A program made the position numbers and the translations under genes. Below the pieces are notes generated by a model. It ran no database searches. It saw only the letters and a list, made by a program, of their open reading frames with translations, and was not told the DNA's origin. 64,000 nt of DNA from Rhypophila decipiens (taxonomy: Eukaryota > Ascomycota > Sordariomycetes > Sordariales > Naviculisporaceae): the NCBI GenBank assembly GCA_033297075.1, contig MU858097.1:124001-188000 (forward strand). Direction: 5' to 3'. Positions 42,362 to 53,800 of the stretch are shown one piece after another; the first letter of the stretch is position 1, and each line of letters opens with the position of its first letter.

Positions 42362-45074
42362 GAGCTTTGGAGTAGGAATGATTTGATCAAGGTTCGGGGG
42401 CTGGACTGAGGTGGTGGTGGTTATGATGGATTCTTTGGGATTTGACAGATGATAATGGGATGAGATGTGAGAGCCTGTATATGGACGTCTTGATGACAAT
42501 ATTTTCGTAGTCATAATCTTAATATTTATGTATTCATAAGTCCAGGATCGAGCCTACAAGACCTCAAGGAGCAGGGGCCGGTATTTGAGGATAGTTCGAG
42601 AAGGATCAAGTAAATATTCTCCTTGAAAAGTTATTGCTTCGGTGATCGATGATCTAACATGGAGCATCCTTCAACCAAAGCAGCGGTGGACCTGGAGACA
42701 TCTTCTCCATTGAGACGATGACTCCCAGATCCTTGACCCAACGTCACGGTATATTCAAGCCTGTCTCCTAGCTTTCGTCTCTTCGAATTACCACGAGTTA
42801 TCAATGTCGGCTTTGCGTAACATCCAACCGCACGCGGGAATGAGGCTCGCAGCCATGTGTACAATCCGCTTATCCCGGAAGTTCACAATGCAATTTCGGG
42901 ATCGGGATGAACAGAGTTTTGTCAGCCAGAAGTCCAGTTCCACGTGGGTAGAAATGTCCCGATGTTTTTGTCTAGAACGATGAAATCACGTCCATCGCCT
43001 TACCTTTCAGCTTTGTCTTCGCCAATCATATTCGGGCAAGCTTATTCGGCCATGATTCTTGTCGCGAGGAAAGGTTCTTGGGTAAGAGGTGCTGCAATTC
43101 TGGAGGTAATCTGTCGTTGACTTTTACCCTGGACTACTACGGTCCTTGTTCAACGTCCTCATATTGGCTGCTCCCTGACTCCGATATGGTGTATCCTGTC
43201 GTGACGTGCGGGAGGGGAATAGCAATTTTGCAAGAACAATTCGGATTAGCTGTTCGATCTCGATGATATGTGGATCCGGAGAATGATCGGTAGATTTGGC
43301 ATCATGCCTCAACACCGGCGACCTGCTTGCCTGACCGGTACGGATATGGGTTGCGGCTTCCTTCCGCGGCTTCCGTCTCGTAATACCCGGATGGTAGTCA
43401 CGACGGGAGCACAAGTTGGATTTAAGCTCCCGAGTAAAACCCGGCCAACCTGTTCGTTACTTTGTGCTGGGAAAGTTCGTTGCACAAAACTCATAGAAAT
43501 CCCTCGAGCAACTAATCTTTATCCAACCGTAATCCCCGGTGGTGATGAACCAGCTCCGCATGAGACGGTCGTAGCGTGCGTAGCTATCACAAAGCAAGTT
43601 CTTTTCACAAAGCTGCGACGGCAGGGCCTACGAGGTTACTTATGTCCGGACAGTTTCCGTGGGCAAGAAATATATTAATTGGTTGCTTCCTCCCTCCGTC
43701 TTTGCATTGTCAAGTATCGCCTTCCTCGTGTAGCATTTATCCCGAGATACGCCTCCCGGTCGTGGCATAACAGCTTCTTCTACCGTGCCGCTCGGCTGTT
43801 GGAAGGAGGTAAAATGGACCCCAATTTATTCTACAGGCAGCATTGCAATGTTTTGTCGGGCTGGTCGGCAATGGTGACTCCCTTCCACGGTAATTAACTC
43901 TTAGTAAATATATTCCTCGCTGCATACCCCTTTCTTGGCTTTGTGCTTGGTGAATCAGTTCAGTTTCCATGACACAAAAGAAACAGCCTTCCTCCCTACC
44001 GTCACTCCCGAAGGACGCGGAGAAAAGGAGTACGATACCGTGGCAGTGTAACCTTTGTGCACGTTCAAGTGTTCCTCAAGCCCCCGAATAAAGTGCCTCT
44101 TTCCCCCTTCATCTCACATTCGTATCACCGAACACTGGCCGAAAACCGGTTTCCAAATCAAGGTGCCATTTTAGACCATCATGGATATAAACATCATGTA
44201 GGGGAACCCGTAGGTGGATCGACAAGACGATGACCGCTCCATCTCAATGCTTATTTCCTATCTTTCAGCGAATGGGGGATTTCGATCTGCTTTAACGTTG
44301 CTTGGCCATGTTCTGTGGGGTTGGTGGCGCCTACTGCCCTCGACAAATAAGATTCGGCGGTTATGGGCGTTCATTCCCGCTTTTGGCAGGAGCTTGGCGC
44401 GGTGACAGGGGCAGGGGTAATAACATGCCGAGCGGGCCTGACAATGTGTCCAATATCGCAGGAATGACGGAAGCAATGAGCTTATGGAAATGCCGAAGGC
44501 CAGTCCTTTTATTTTTGCATGCGAGACGTGTTGGGACATGTGCAGTTGGCGAGTTCCTCTTGCAGCAAGAACAGACACAACACAGATGGGTACATGTTGT
44601 GTAATTTACACCATGGCCATTTACCAGTTTGGAAAAACAAATTTACCTAAAACGCATAGGCTGGTTGTACAAAAACCGTCGATCCAATGGATTGGGAAGG
44701 GGAACCCAGATCCACCCAAAGAGGAAACTCTCAAAATTTCGAAACCTCATCTCCCTGTGTGCCGGCTGCTGTCTGGAAGCCGCGGATCTTCAAGTCATCA
44801 AGGTCCTTTATTCGCGCGTGTGTTTTATGCAGATCGTCCCAACTCTTGATTCCACCGGTCGGGCTGGGGGGTCTTACCTTCCGCATTTCTGGGTCCCTCG
44901 GACAGTCTTTTCCCCCATTCTTTGCATCACAATCTTGGTTTCACGTGCTTATCCCTCCACGACGCCCACCGGAGGTTTATTTAAAGAGAGTGGACCGGGA
45001 AAAGCTTTCACTCGTGCCACTTAACCTCACGACAAGAACCCAAGGACCGGCACACGCGAGCAAAAAACGCCACA
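42362..45074. other. Intergenic, about 2.7 kb
   Basis: No gene is supported despite many short frames. Near the sedolisin start there is a TATA-like tttatttaaag at 44976-44986 and a CACGTG hexamer at about 44942, plausible core promoter and E-box sites. The rest shows no repeat or RNA structure that I can support. Confidence 0.45.
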
Positions 45075-46880
45075 ATGAAGCTGCTGTCGTCTCTCATCTT
45101 CACAGCGGCCGTGTCGGCTCGCGTCATGGACCAGCTTGCCGCTGTGCCCAAGGACTGGAGAGAGCTCCGCGAAGCGACCCCAGACGAGCGGCTCACTCTT
45201 CGCATCGGACTCCGACAGCCGCACGTCCAGGCCCTTGAGCAGACGGTGCTCGACATCTCCACGCCGGGACACCCTCGCTATGGCAAGCACCTCTCCCTGC
45301 GTGATCTCCGCGCCTACAACGAGCCATCCGCAGAGTCGACCGCCAAGGTGATCCAATGGCTCCGCGAATTCGACGTTGACTACTCGGTCAACAACGACTG
45401 GATTGCCTTGACTACCACGGTCGGCAAGGCCAGCCGGCTCCTCAACACCACCTTTGGATGGTTCGAGTACGCAGGCGACAGCAATGGCCACCCCAGGCTC
45501 CGCACCCTCTCCTACTCGGTGCCAGATGACGTAGCCGAGCACATCGACCTCGTCCAGCCCACAACGCGCTTTGGTCAGCTCGGTCCTAAGCGCTCGACCA
45601 TCTTTGAGATGCATCGCATCGACGACGATGAAGTCTACGCCAAGACAGCCTTTGTTGCCAACGAGGCAGGTGCAGCAGTCAGCTGCTCGCCCTACGCAAC
45701 CCCAGCCTGCCTCCGCGCGCTGTACAACATCAGCTATGTGCCATCTGCCGAAGTAGCCGCAAACAACACCGTCGCATTCGCCTCGTACCTCGAGGAATAC
45801 GCTCGCTACAGCGACTTCCAAGCCTTCCAGGAACAGTTACTACCCGCGGCGAAGGGGCAGAATTTCTCAGTGGAACTCATCAACGGCGGACTCAACGACC
45901 AGAAGTCCTCCGATGACTCGGGCGAGGCAAACCTTGACGTCCAGTACGTCCTCGCAGCGAGCTATCCGATCCCCATCCTCGAGTACAGCACGGGCGGGCG
46001 CGGCCCGCTAGTACCAACCCGGGACCAGCCCACGCCCCCAGGATCCAACGAGCCCTACCTGGAATTTCTCCTCTACCTGTTGGCACAGCCCGACTCGAAA
46101 TTGCCGCAAACCCTCACCACGTCCTATGGCGAAGAAGAACAGTCCATCCCGCGCGAGTACGCCATCAGAGTGTGCAACCTCTTCATGCAGCTTGGCGGGC
46201 GTGGCGTGTCTGTGTTATTCTCATCAGGAGACTCGGGCCCCGGAAACTCGTGTGTCAGCAACAAGGATAACTCGACCTACTTTGAGCCAACTTTCCCGGC
46301 CGGCTGTCCGTGGGTAACTTCGGTGGGCGCAACCTCGAATACTAATCCAGAAAGAGCTGTGGGCTTTTCTAGCGGAGGCTTCAGTATCTACCACCCACAA
46401 CCTTCCTACCAGAAAGACGCAGTCCAGCCGTATCTCAAGTCCATCGGGTCGACTTACTCCAAGTATTTCAACGCTTCGGGACGCGCGATCCCAGACGTCG
46501 CCGCGCAAGGGGTTAATTTCCGCGTGTTCGACAAGGGGTATGCCTCTGGGCTGTCGGGAACGAGTGCGTCTTCGCCTCTTTTCGCGGGCATGGTTGCTTT
46601 GTTGAATGCGGCGAGGAAGAGCCAGGGCAAGCCTGTGTTGGGATTTTTGAACCCGTGGTTGTATAATAATACTGACATGTTTACGGATATCACGGTCGGT
46701 GCGGGAATTGGATGTTCGGGTAATCGGGAACTGAGGCAGGGCGCAAGATGGAATGCGACTGTGGGTTGGGACCCGGTCACCGGGCTGGGTACGCCCCAGT
46801 TTGATGCGATGTTGACGGTTGCTGCGCCGGGGGTGCCGAACGCTCCTGCTCCTGATCCTGCTGAACCCTATGGCAATTAG
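45075..46880 (+). CDS. Sedolisin family serine-carboxyl protease (tripeptidyl-peptidase type)
   Basis: A single-exon 601-aa protein. A signal peptide (MKLLSSLIFTAAVSA) precedes a long propeptide with GHPRYGKHLSLRDL, typical of the S53 activation domain. The mature domain carries the Glu/Asp pair in SGEANLDVQY (E ~283, D ~287), the oxyanion Asp region SVLFSSGDSGPGNSC, and the nucleophile in SGTSASSPLFAGM (Ser ~496). The calcium site segment DITVGAGIGCSG and the GWDPVTGLGTPQF end complete the family. Known fungal members are secreted, work at acid pH and release tripeptides from protein substrates. No introns are needed. It has no linked protease genes, so it is likely a stand-alone nutritional or virulence-type secreted enzyme; which subgroup cannot be told here. 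Confidence 0.94.
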   Translation: MKLLSSLIFTAAVSARVMDQLAAVPKDWRELREATPDERLTLRIGLRQPHVQALEQTVLDISTPGHPRYGKHLSLRDLRAYNEPSAESTAKVIQWLREFDVDYSVNNDWIALTTTVGKASRLLNTTFGWFEYAGDSNGHPRLRTLSYSVPDDVAEHIDLVQPTTRFGQLGPKRSTIFEMHRIDDDEVYAKTAFVANEAGAAVSCSPYATPACLRALYNISYVPSAEVAANNTVAFASYLEEYARYSDFQAFQEQLLPAAKGQNFSVELINGGLNDQKSSDDSGEANLDVQYVLAASYPIPILEYSTGGRGPLVPTRDQPTPPGSNEPYLEFLLYLLAQPDSKLPQTLTTSYGEEEQSIPREYAIRVCNLFMQLGGRGVSVLFSSGDSGPGNSCVSNKDNSTYFEPTFPAGCPWVTSVGATSNTNPERAVGFSSGGFSIYHPQPSYQKDAVQPYLKSIGSTYSKYFNASGRAIPDVAAQGVNFRVFDKGYASGLSGTSASSPLFAGMVALLNAARKSQGKPVLGFLNPWLYNNTDMFTDITVGAGIGCSGNRELRQGARWNATVGWDPVTGLGTPQFDAMLTVAAPGVPNAPAPDPAEPYGN

Positions 46881-49800
46881 TCGGGGGAAATGAGAGTGAG
46901 GATCCTGTCTTTTGGAATCTGAATCCTCGGCAGCGATGCCGAGGATGTTATCCCGACGTTGGGTTGATGGCATAGCAGCAAGCGAGCGGCTGGGAGAGAT
47001 CGTTCGGTTCATGGGGTTCATGCGCAAAGATAATATAATTAGAGGAGCTTTATTCCTATTGTTAATAGAATTATCGATCACTGACCAAATGCGATTACCC
47101 CGTATGGCCATGGTGATGATGATGGCTGTTGGTGGAAGGAAGCTTTGGTGTTGTTTTGGATGGTAAATTGTTCCACAGCCGGACGCCAAGCAGAAAGCTA
47201 GGATCTGCCCCTGCTTCCCGCCTTTCTCATCCGGTTAAACCTTCACCGCCCGGGATAACTCCGGCCGAGGTACTCCGTAGCCCGTAAATACAGGAGCAGG
47301 GGATCTGGACAAAAAAAGACGGGATTCACTGCAAATCCCCGCCAAAGGCCGGCCATCTTTTGTGTCCACCCCCTGAGCTACAAACATATGCATGCATTTG
47401 CAATTTTGCATTGAGTACACACCCCATTCTTGGATTGTATTTTGCAAGGCTTATGTTATTCCGGTGTATCGTAGTGTTGTGTAACCCTTATTGAAGTCTT
47501 ACTCCCACTTTTTCGAACCAGTTGCGATGGTTCAACTGGAGCCGTCATCCAGAGTTCACAATTTTGTTACACGAAATGCCCAGGTGAGCGAGATTACATG
47601 CGTTGCTTTTGTCCAGAGGTTGAATAACACATGGCATCATATGATGATTTCTTCTCTTCGAATGGGCCATATCAACTTGGTGAGAATACCAGCGGAGAAT
47701 GCTGATACACTGTTCTTATAGACGTTCCCAGCACCCCTTGGCTAGGTGTGTTCATGATACGCAGAATTTGATCTCGACGACCGAGCAAGCTCATATATAT
47801 AGTTACTGGGGAGATGAGTGCTCGAGAATGTGCACGCATCCGATAATACCCCCGATTTCTCGGGCTGTGAAAACTTTTCTTTTCCTTTTCTATTTGTTTT
47901 GCTGCTTCGGCTCGCTTCCCCAACCCCCGGTCTCGGCTGACGGAGCATGATGACGTTATGCTGAAGCCGTGATAGTGAAGTGTGGACGAAAAGCTCCGAA
48001 CCGACCACCGATAGAACGGGTGTTCCAGTTTAATTCCATTTTCGCAGCGATAGGAGTAGATGGCAAGAATAGTTCTAACGTCTTCTCTGAATGGAATTTC
48101 CTGATTGTCAAAGGAGCCCTATATGGCAAATGGAAGTTGACGTTCCTACCACCACCAACAAGCACCACGGCAATTCACAAAAACCCCTGGAGATCCAAGC
48201 GGGGACGGTTGTCTCCTCAGCCAATCAGGGACCAACTATTTCTCCAACCATCGAACAAGATCGCATCGAGCCCAGCCACACGTAACATCCCTGCAGGGAT
48301 CTCCACTCCCTTCTCCAACAGAGCGGAGGTGATGGGATGACATGCAAGCTTGTCCTTTCACCGCCTGACTGCGAATTTTGGGAGATGACTTTTTGGATGG
48401 ATGGAGGAGGAAAAAGCGGCACTTGTTTTCTACCATGTATCGCTCCTACTCTGAATCTTATTTTCTGTGGTGATAGCCTCTCACAGCAGCACTTATTGGA
48501 GCCAAATAATCCGCAAGAGCTAGACGTTCACGCAATGGGTGGAGTGGCTATGACGCACCAGGTCGACGTCCTGACATACCCGTCCGTACGCAAGCAGAAG
48601 CACGCGCAACACGACACCGCAGGCAAGCAACGAGCAGGTCAGGTCAGTGGGGAAGAAGAAAAGTGGCAAACGACAAGACGGAACGGGTACTGTTGTGCCA
48701 TGGCGATACCGTGTGTAACCCCGTCCACGACATATATTATAAATATTCGCCTTGTGCGGGCATGTGAGAATGAAGGCGACCCAACCATTACAGTCGTCCT
48801 GTCCTGCGACCAAACCCTTGATGGCTTTCGTGCGGGGATGTTGCTTAGTGCTTTACGGACAGTTTGGTACCACGATCTTGCAGAGAACGGTGAAGACCAC
48901 AGAGCTTGAGATGAGGGTTGTCGAGTGTCGTGTGGGCTGTGCATATGAGGCACACCAAGGAGGCACGACAGGAACCCTGAGAATAACCTGAGCAGGTGGA
49001 GTTTTCGTTTTTGTAAACTTTGCGGCCTGGATGAAGGGCGTGCAAATGACGTGCCGAGACGTGAGACCACAAGCGTGAAGCCCAAGAAAGCCTCCCAAAA
49101 GGTTAATATCTCGCCGACCGTTTGAGCGGCGTCGTCGGCGGATATGTCAGCCATCCGCTCCGTCAAATGGATTGAGAAGAAAGCCACGCCAGCGCCCGAT
49201 GATTCCTCAGCAAAATAACGAGTTCACATGAGCGTCGAGCTTCATCGAGCTTTTCATCCAGAACCCAGATCTTGGCGGCCTACCGCCTCCCGTGCATACC
49301 CGCTCCAACTCCACCCATCTGGTCCCCTTTTGGGCACATGCCCGCCGTCCGATTGACTTTTTCCATATCGACGTCGAGGGCAGGTGCTCCGGTTATCTGC
49401 CCGTCTGCCTGACGCGTCCGAACTGGCTCATTAAAAATGACAGAACAACATCCATCCGAATTCGAATTTGAGATTTGAAACAGGCAGCTGGGCCTTGGTC
49501 CGATGTTTGGAAGTTTGATGCCTGAGTCAGGGGTGTTTGCTTGATATGCGGTTATCAATGAGAATCCGGGTCGTCGAGGATAAAACACCACCGGCACTGA
49601 GGATCTCCGCACCCAACTTTTCTTCTTCTCCAGTCCATTACCTAAATAACGGCCAACAGCCGGATCCCCATCTGTGACAAAAGGTCTTCTTCTGCAACAC
49701 GGCGATGCTCACAGTTTGCGCCTCGAACTGGTCACTGCTCACGAAACAATCTCACACTTCAAAGACGGGAACTCGGATCGGGACGGGTAGACACGCCACA

Positions 49801-50818
49801 TAGACCTTATTGGCTTGCTTCACCTCGCACAAAGCGAAGCTATCGCTTTTTGTTCCCCATCACCTGCAAATCTCCCAAGGACTTGCATCTTTGGAGCAGG
49901 TGTGTGGATGGTCTTTGTGGAGTCAAGTGCTACCGTTCCCCCTCCCCAACACCAGCCCAAGGCCCAAGCCCAGCCATCCAGCCATCCCAGCACCCCCCGG
50001 CTGTCAAACAACACTAGCGCCTACCGTCATCCTTGCCCCCTGTTCGTCGGCAGCTTTCAGTTTTTTCTTGTGGCCCCACCCAGCCGCCAATTACGCTTTT
50101 TTCGTCAAGCTTAGCTCGGACCACAGGGCCCCTGGTATCAGCATTCACAAGTCCAGTACTAACCATGTGAGTAAAACAGACATACTGATGCAGAAACAAC
50201 GGTGACAGTTTTGATTATCAGGACTACTGTTGGACTGTACTAATGCTTGCCCTTTCGTTATCAAGATCCCTCGGAGAATTACGTTTATTCAGCACCTTCT
50301 CAGTCACAACCAAGCCCCGTTGTCAGGTAGTGCAGGGACTGTGGACCCTCGAGTGGTAGCAGCGGCGTTGCTGCAGAACCAAGACTCTGCAGGTGCAGGT
50401 CGGTGGTCACGCCTGCCTGTGGCCGACTGGAACCTTTCCCCAGACCGTCCAGGGCCAAGCAACCAAGCAGGAGCAACCAAAAGCAAGGCGCAAAATTTAC
50501 GCTTTTTTCCCACCCTCTCGGCTCAACACCCTTCGGACCCGTGTTTCTGTTCCTCTTTCCTGCAAACCTTGTTCAACTTCGAACCCAATTCAGACCCAAG
50601 ACGGGATCGAATCCTCGCCTCATACCCTTCGCGGCCCTCGTCCTCGTTCCTCTTGGCCGTTTCTTCTCCTTTTATTGTTATTTTTCTTGTTCCCGACTGC
50701 GTGGTGTTTTGGCGCGCTTTGGACAGGAGCCTCTGCGTAGAGGCTGAGCCCCGGGGCGCAAAAAACTCGGCATTGATTCTTGCTGTCGTCGTCATTTTTC
50801 TGCTCTCCAGTCAGCGCG
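46881..50818. other. Intergenic, about 3.9 kb
   Basis: Between sedolisin and rxt3. Frames such as 48337-48909 (+) and 48639-49187 (-) overlap each other and lack motifs. The last 800 bases are C/T-rich and probably include a long rxt3 5' UTR. No supported gene. Confidence 0.4.
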
Positions 50819-53800
50819 ATGGATCCAAGACAACCACCACAACAGCACCCGTTTTCGCGGAATGCGAATGCTCCCACTGCCTCGCCGTTCAGTCGCCCAT
50901 CATTCCCGCCGGCCACGGCTTCGTCGCAGCCTCCTTATCCTCCCACATCGCACCCGCCACCGGCGAGTTCTGCATATCCCGAGCTTCATTCGCGAAAGCC
51001 GTCCGATCCACAGCCGCCCTACTACGCTTCCCGACAATACCCTCCCGACCCTGGTCCCATCCCTCCGCCCTCGTCCCACTCGCGACACCCTAGCGCGTCG
51101 TCAATAACGTCCGGGCCTCCGATGAATCGTGGCATGCATCCACCGAACTCGCCACCTCAACAGCAGAGTCAGGGCCCAAACTCGCACCAGATGTCAGGCC
51201 CTTACGGCTTGCCACCTCCACGCGCTCCTCCCGTCTCAGTAGGTCCTCCAACCGCTTTCCCAAGAGGACGGGAGCTTCCTGCATTGGATTCACTACAGAG
51301 AGCAGGAGGAGGAAGCAGCATGTCAATATCATCAATGCTTGGAGGCCCTCCGCCGTCGCGAGACCAGGCTGGCCCACCTCAGTATGGCCCTGCACAGTCT
51401 GGGCCTCCGCCGGGGCCGCCTTACAACCAGCCGATGCATGCGTCGCCTCGAATGCACGTCTCGACAGTTGGCGAATATGCCCCATTCCGACGCCCTCAAA
51501 CACCCGACCGGCACAGAATGTACGACAGCCGAGACCCCAGGGCTGGCCCGGGCCCGGCTGGCTCACCAGGCGGTGCCTACTCCACGCCCGAAGTCCCACG
51601 ATACGGCACGCCTGGCACATACGGCCAGAGAGGCCCACCCATGACGGCGGAGCAGGCAAGGGAGCCACCTCGAGATGTCGGCCGGATGCCTGGAAATGCG
51701 GTGCCACCTAGACCCAGCAGCCAGCCGAAAGCCTATCAGAATCCAAACATCCCACCGCCGCGACCGCTGGAAATGGGGAGGCTACCCCAGAGTGAAATGT
51801 ACGGACACCGGGAGGAGATGAGACCGGCAGAAGAATACAACCCTGAGCGCCCAATTCGAGTTCCCAAGTACGAAGATGCTAGGTTCATGACGGAGCGGGA
51901 ACGGCAAGAGAGGGAAAGGCAAGAGCGGGAAATGGAGCTTCGCGAGAGGGAAAGACGAGAGAGAACCATGTCTGGCAGCGATCCCGGGCGACAGCATCCG
52001 ATGCATCCGGCTGAGTATGCACGGCCCATGGAGCAGCAGAGACCGCCTCCTCAAATCTACAACAGGCCTCCGGATCCTCGTGACCCTCGCGATCCTCGCG
52101 ACCCGCGCGAACCTCTGCACTGGCAGAGACCAGGCTACGAGCAGCCAAGAGCCCCTTACGATCCGGCTGCCCATCTTCCCAGGCATCAAGAGTACCCGAC
52201 AACTACTGGCCCGCCGTACAATGGCCATCCGACTTATGCCCAACCGCCCGTCGAGCGCTACCCGCCGTCGTCTCACCCCGCTCACCAACATCCTATCCCA
52301 CCACCTGGTCAGGGGCATGGCCCGGTTTATGAATCGCCAGAGCAACAACGGTTGAATATGATGCATATGGAGCGCCAGCATCACCAGCAGCAATTACACC
52401 AACATCAACAACATCAACAGCAACAGCATCATCATCATCATCAACAACAACAGCATCTTCAGCAGCACCAACAACCACATCATCCTCAACAGCATCTGCA
52501 ACCCCAAATGCCGCGGAGCCGAGAAGAGCAGCATATCCCCCCGCCATCGGTTGCTTATGGAAATGCTGGAACTGGAATGTTTGGCTCGCCCAGGAATCAT
52601 AGCATGGACGAGCTGTCGACGACCGCTGGACAACAGAGGGGCATGCTGGGCGTTCAGGAGATCAACCGAAAGGGACGGATTAGCCCCCTGCCTCAAGCGG
52701 TTCAAGGCGCGCAGCCTCAACTGGCTGGGCCTGCAGGAGAACCTGGTATCAAGAGTGAATTCGGGCGCATGTTCGCGGGCATTGGTACCGGCATCTCGTA
52801 TTCAAGCCCGGTGCCCAGTGGAGCCCAACTTGCCTTTTCTGGCCCAGGATTGCTTCGACGCGACGAGTCTGATGGAGCAAGTCAAGAGATGGTCGTGGAC
52901 ACGCCCGTCAAGGGCCCAACGGGTCGCGGAAAGCGCAGCAGGAAACTCAAGGACGAGGACTCCAGGAACGAAGACGAGACCACAGGAAGATTGACCCCAG
53001 TCGGTGGTAGAGCCAAGAAGGCAAAGACCCATGCTCACCATCACCATCAGTATGTCAAGGAGCCCCTGTACTCTACCCAAGCTAACAGGACTGGTAGTCA
53101 CCACCACCATCACCATCATCACGAGCCAACTTCTGCCCCCGCGCTTACAGGAGCGACGTCACTCAAAGGAGCCAAGGGAGGAGGCATTTTGGTTCCATCA
53201 CCGACCTCGGCCTTGGCAAAAGATGGACCATCGAGTCATCCCCACGGCGCTCCCCGTTCCACCCCGGCCCATGGCAATGCCAAGGTGACCCACGTGCCAC
53301 CGCCTCCGAGTCCACCGCCTGTGATTATCCCAAAGCCTAGAATTATTGTATCCTCCAAGGCTGTTCTTGATAGTGTTGCCCATCGCCCACGAACTCATAT
53401 TGGCGAGATCGAATACGAACCGATTCTGAAGCCCGCACGCTTGCAAGATCCACGCACCGGGCGCCCGCCTCGCACCGGCTACAGCACAACCCCAAAGCCT
53501 TTGCCATTGGAGCTAATCAAGGACAAGGAGAACTCGACCTTGACTGTCAAGATCGGCAAGCAACATCTCACTCCCACCGTTCGGGAGGAAATCACATCGA
53601 GGAGGGCTATTTGGGGCACTGATATCTATACAGATGACTCTGATGTCGTTGCCGCATGTATCCATGCCGGCTGGATTCGCGGGGAGTGGCCCGAGGACGT
53701 TAACACCGATCTTCTTGGCCTGGATGAGGGAGTCAACGCGGATCCGCCCGAGACGAATACCAAGGGGCGTCGCAATAAGAATGGCCAGGCGGCTGCCGCT

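Noticed and set aside
44195..44225. A short string, ggggaacccgtaggtggatc, recalling the 3' end of small-subunit rRNA
   Set aside because: The match is partial and the surrounding sequence is not rRNA.
46224..47189. A 321-codon minus-strand frame opposite the sedolisin gene
   Set aside because: It mirrors the GC-rich codon pattern of sedolisin, is rich in R/S/H, and has no motif; the plus-strand protease is certain.
48337..49187. Overlapping 190- and 182-codon frames on opposite strands
   Set aside because: They overlap each other, have no signal, membrane or domain motif, and no splice-supported extension.
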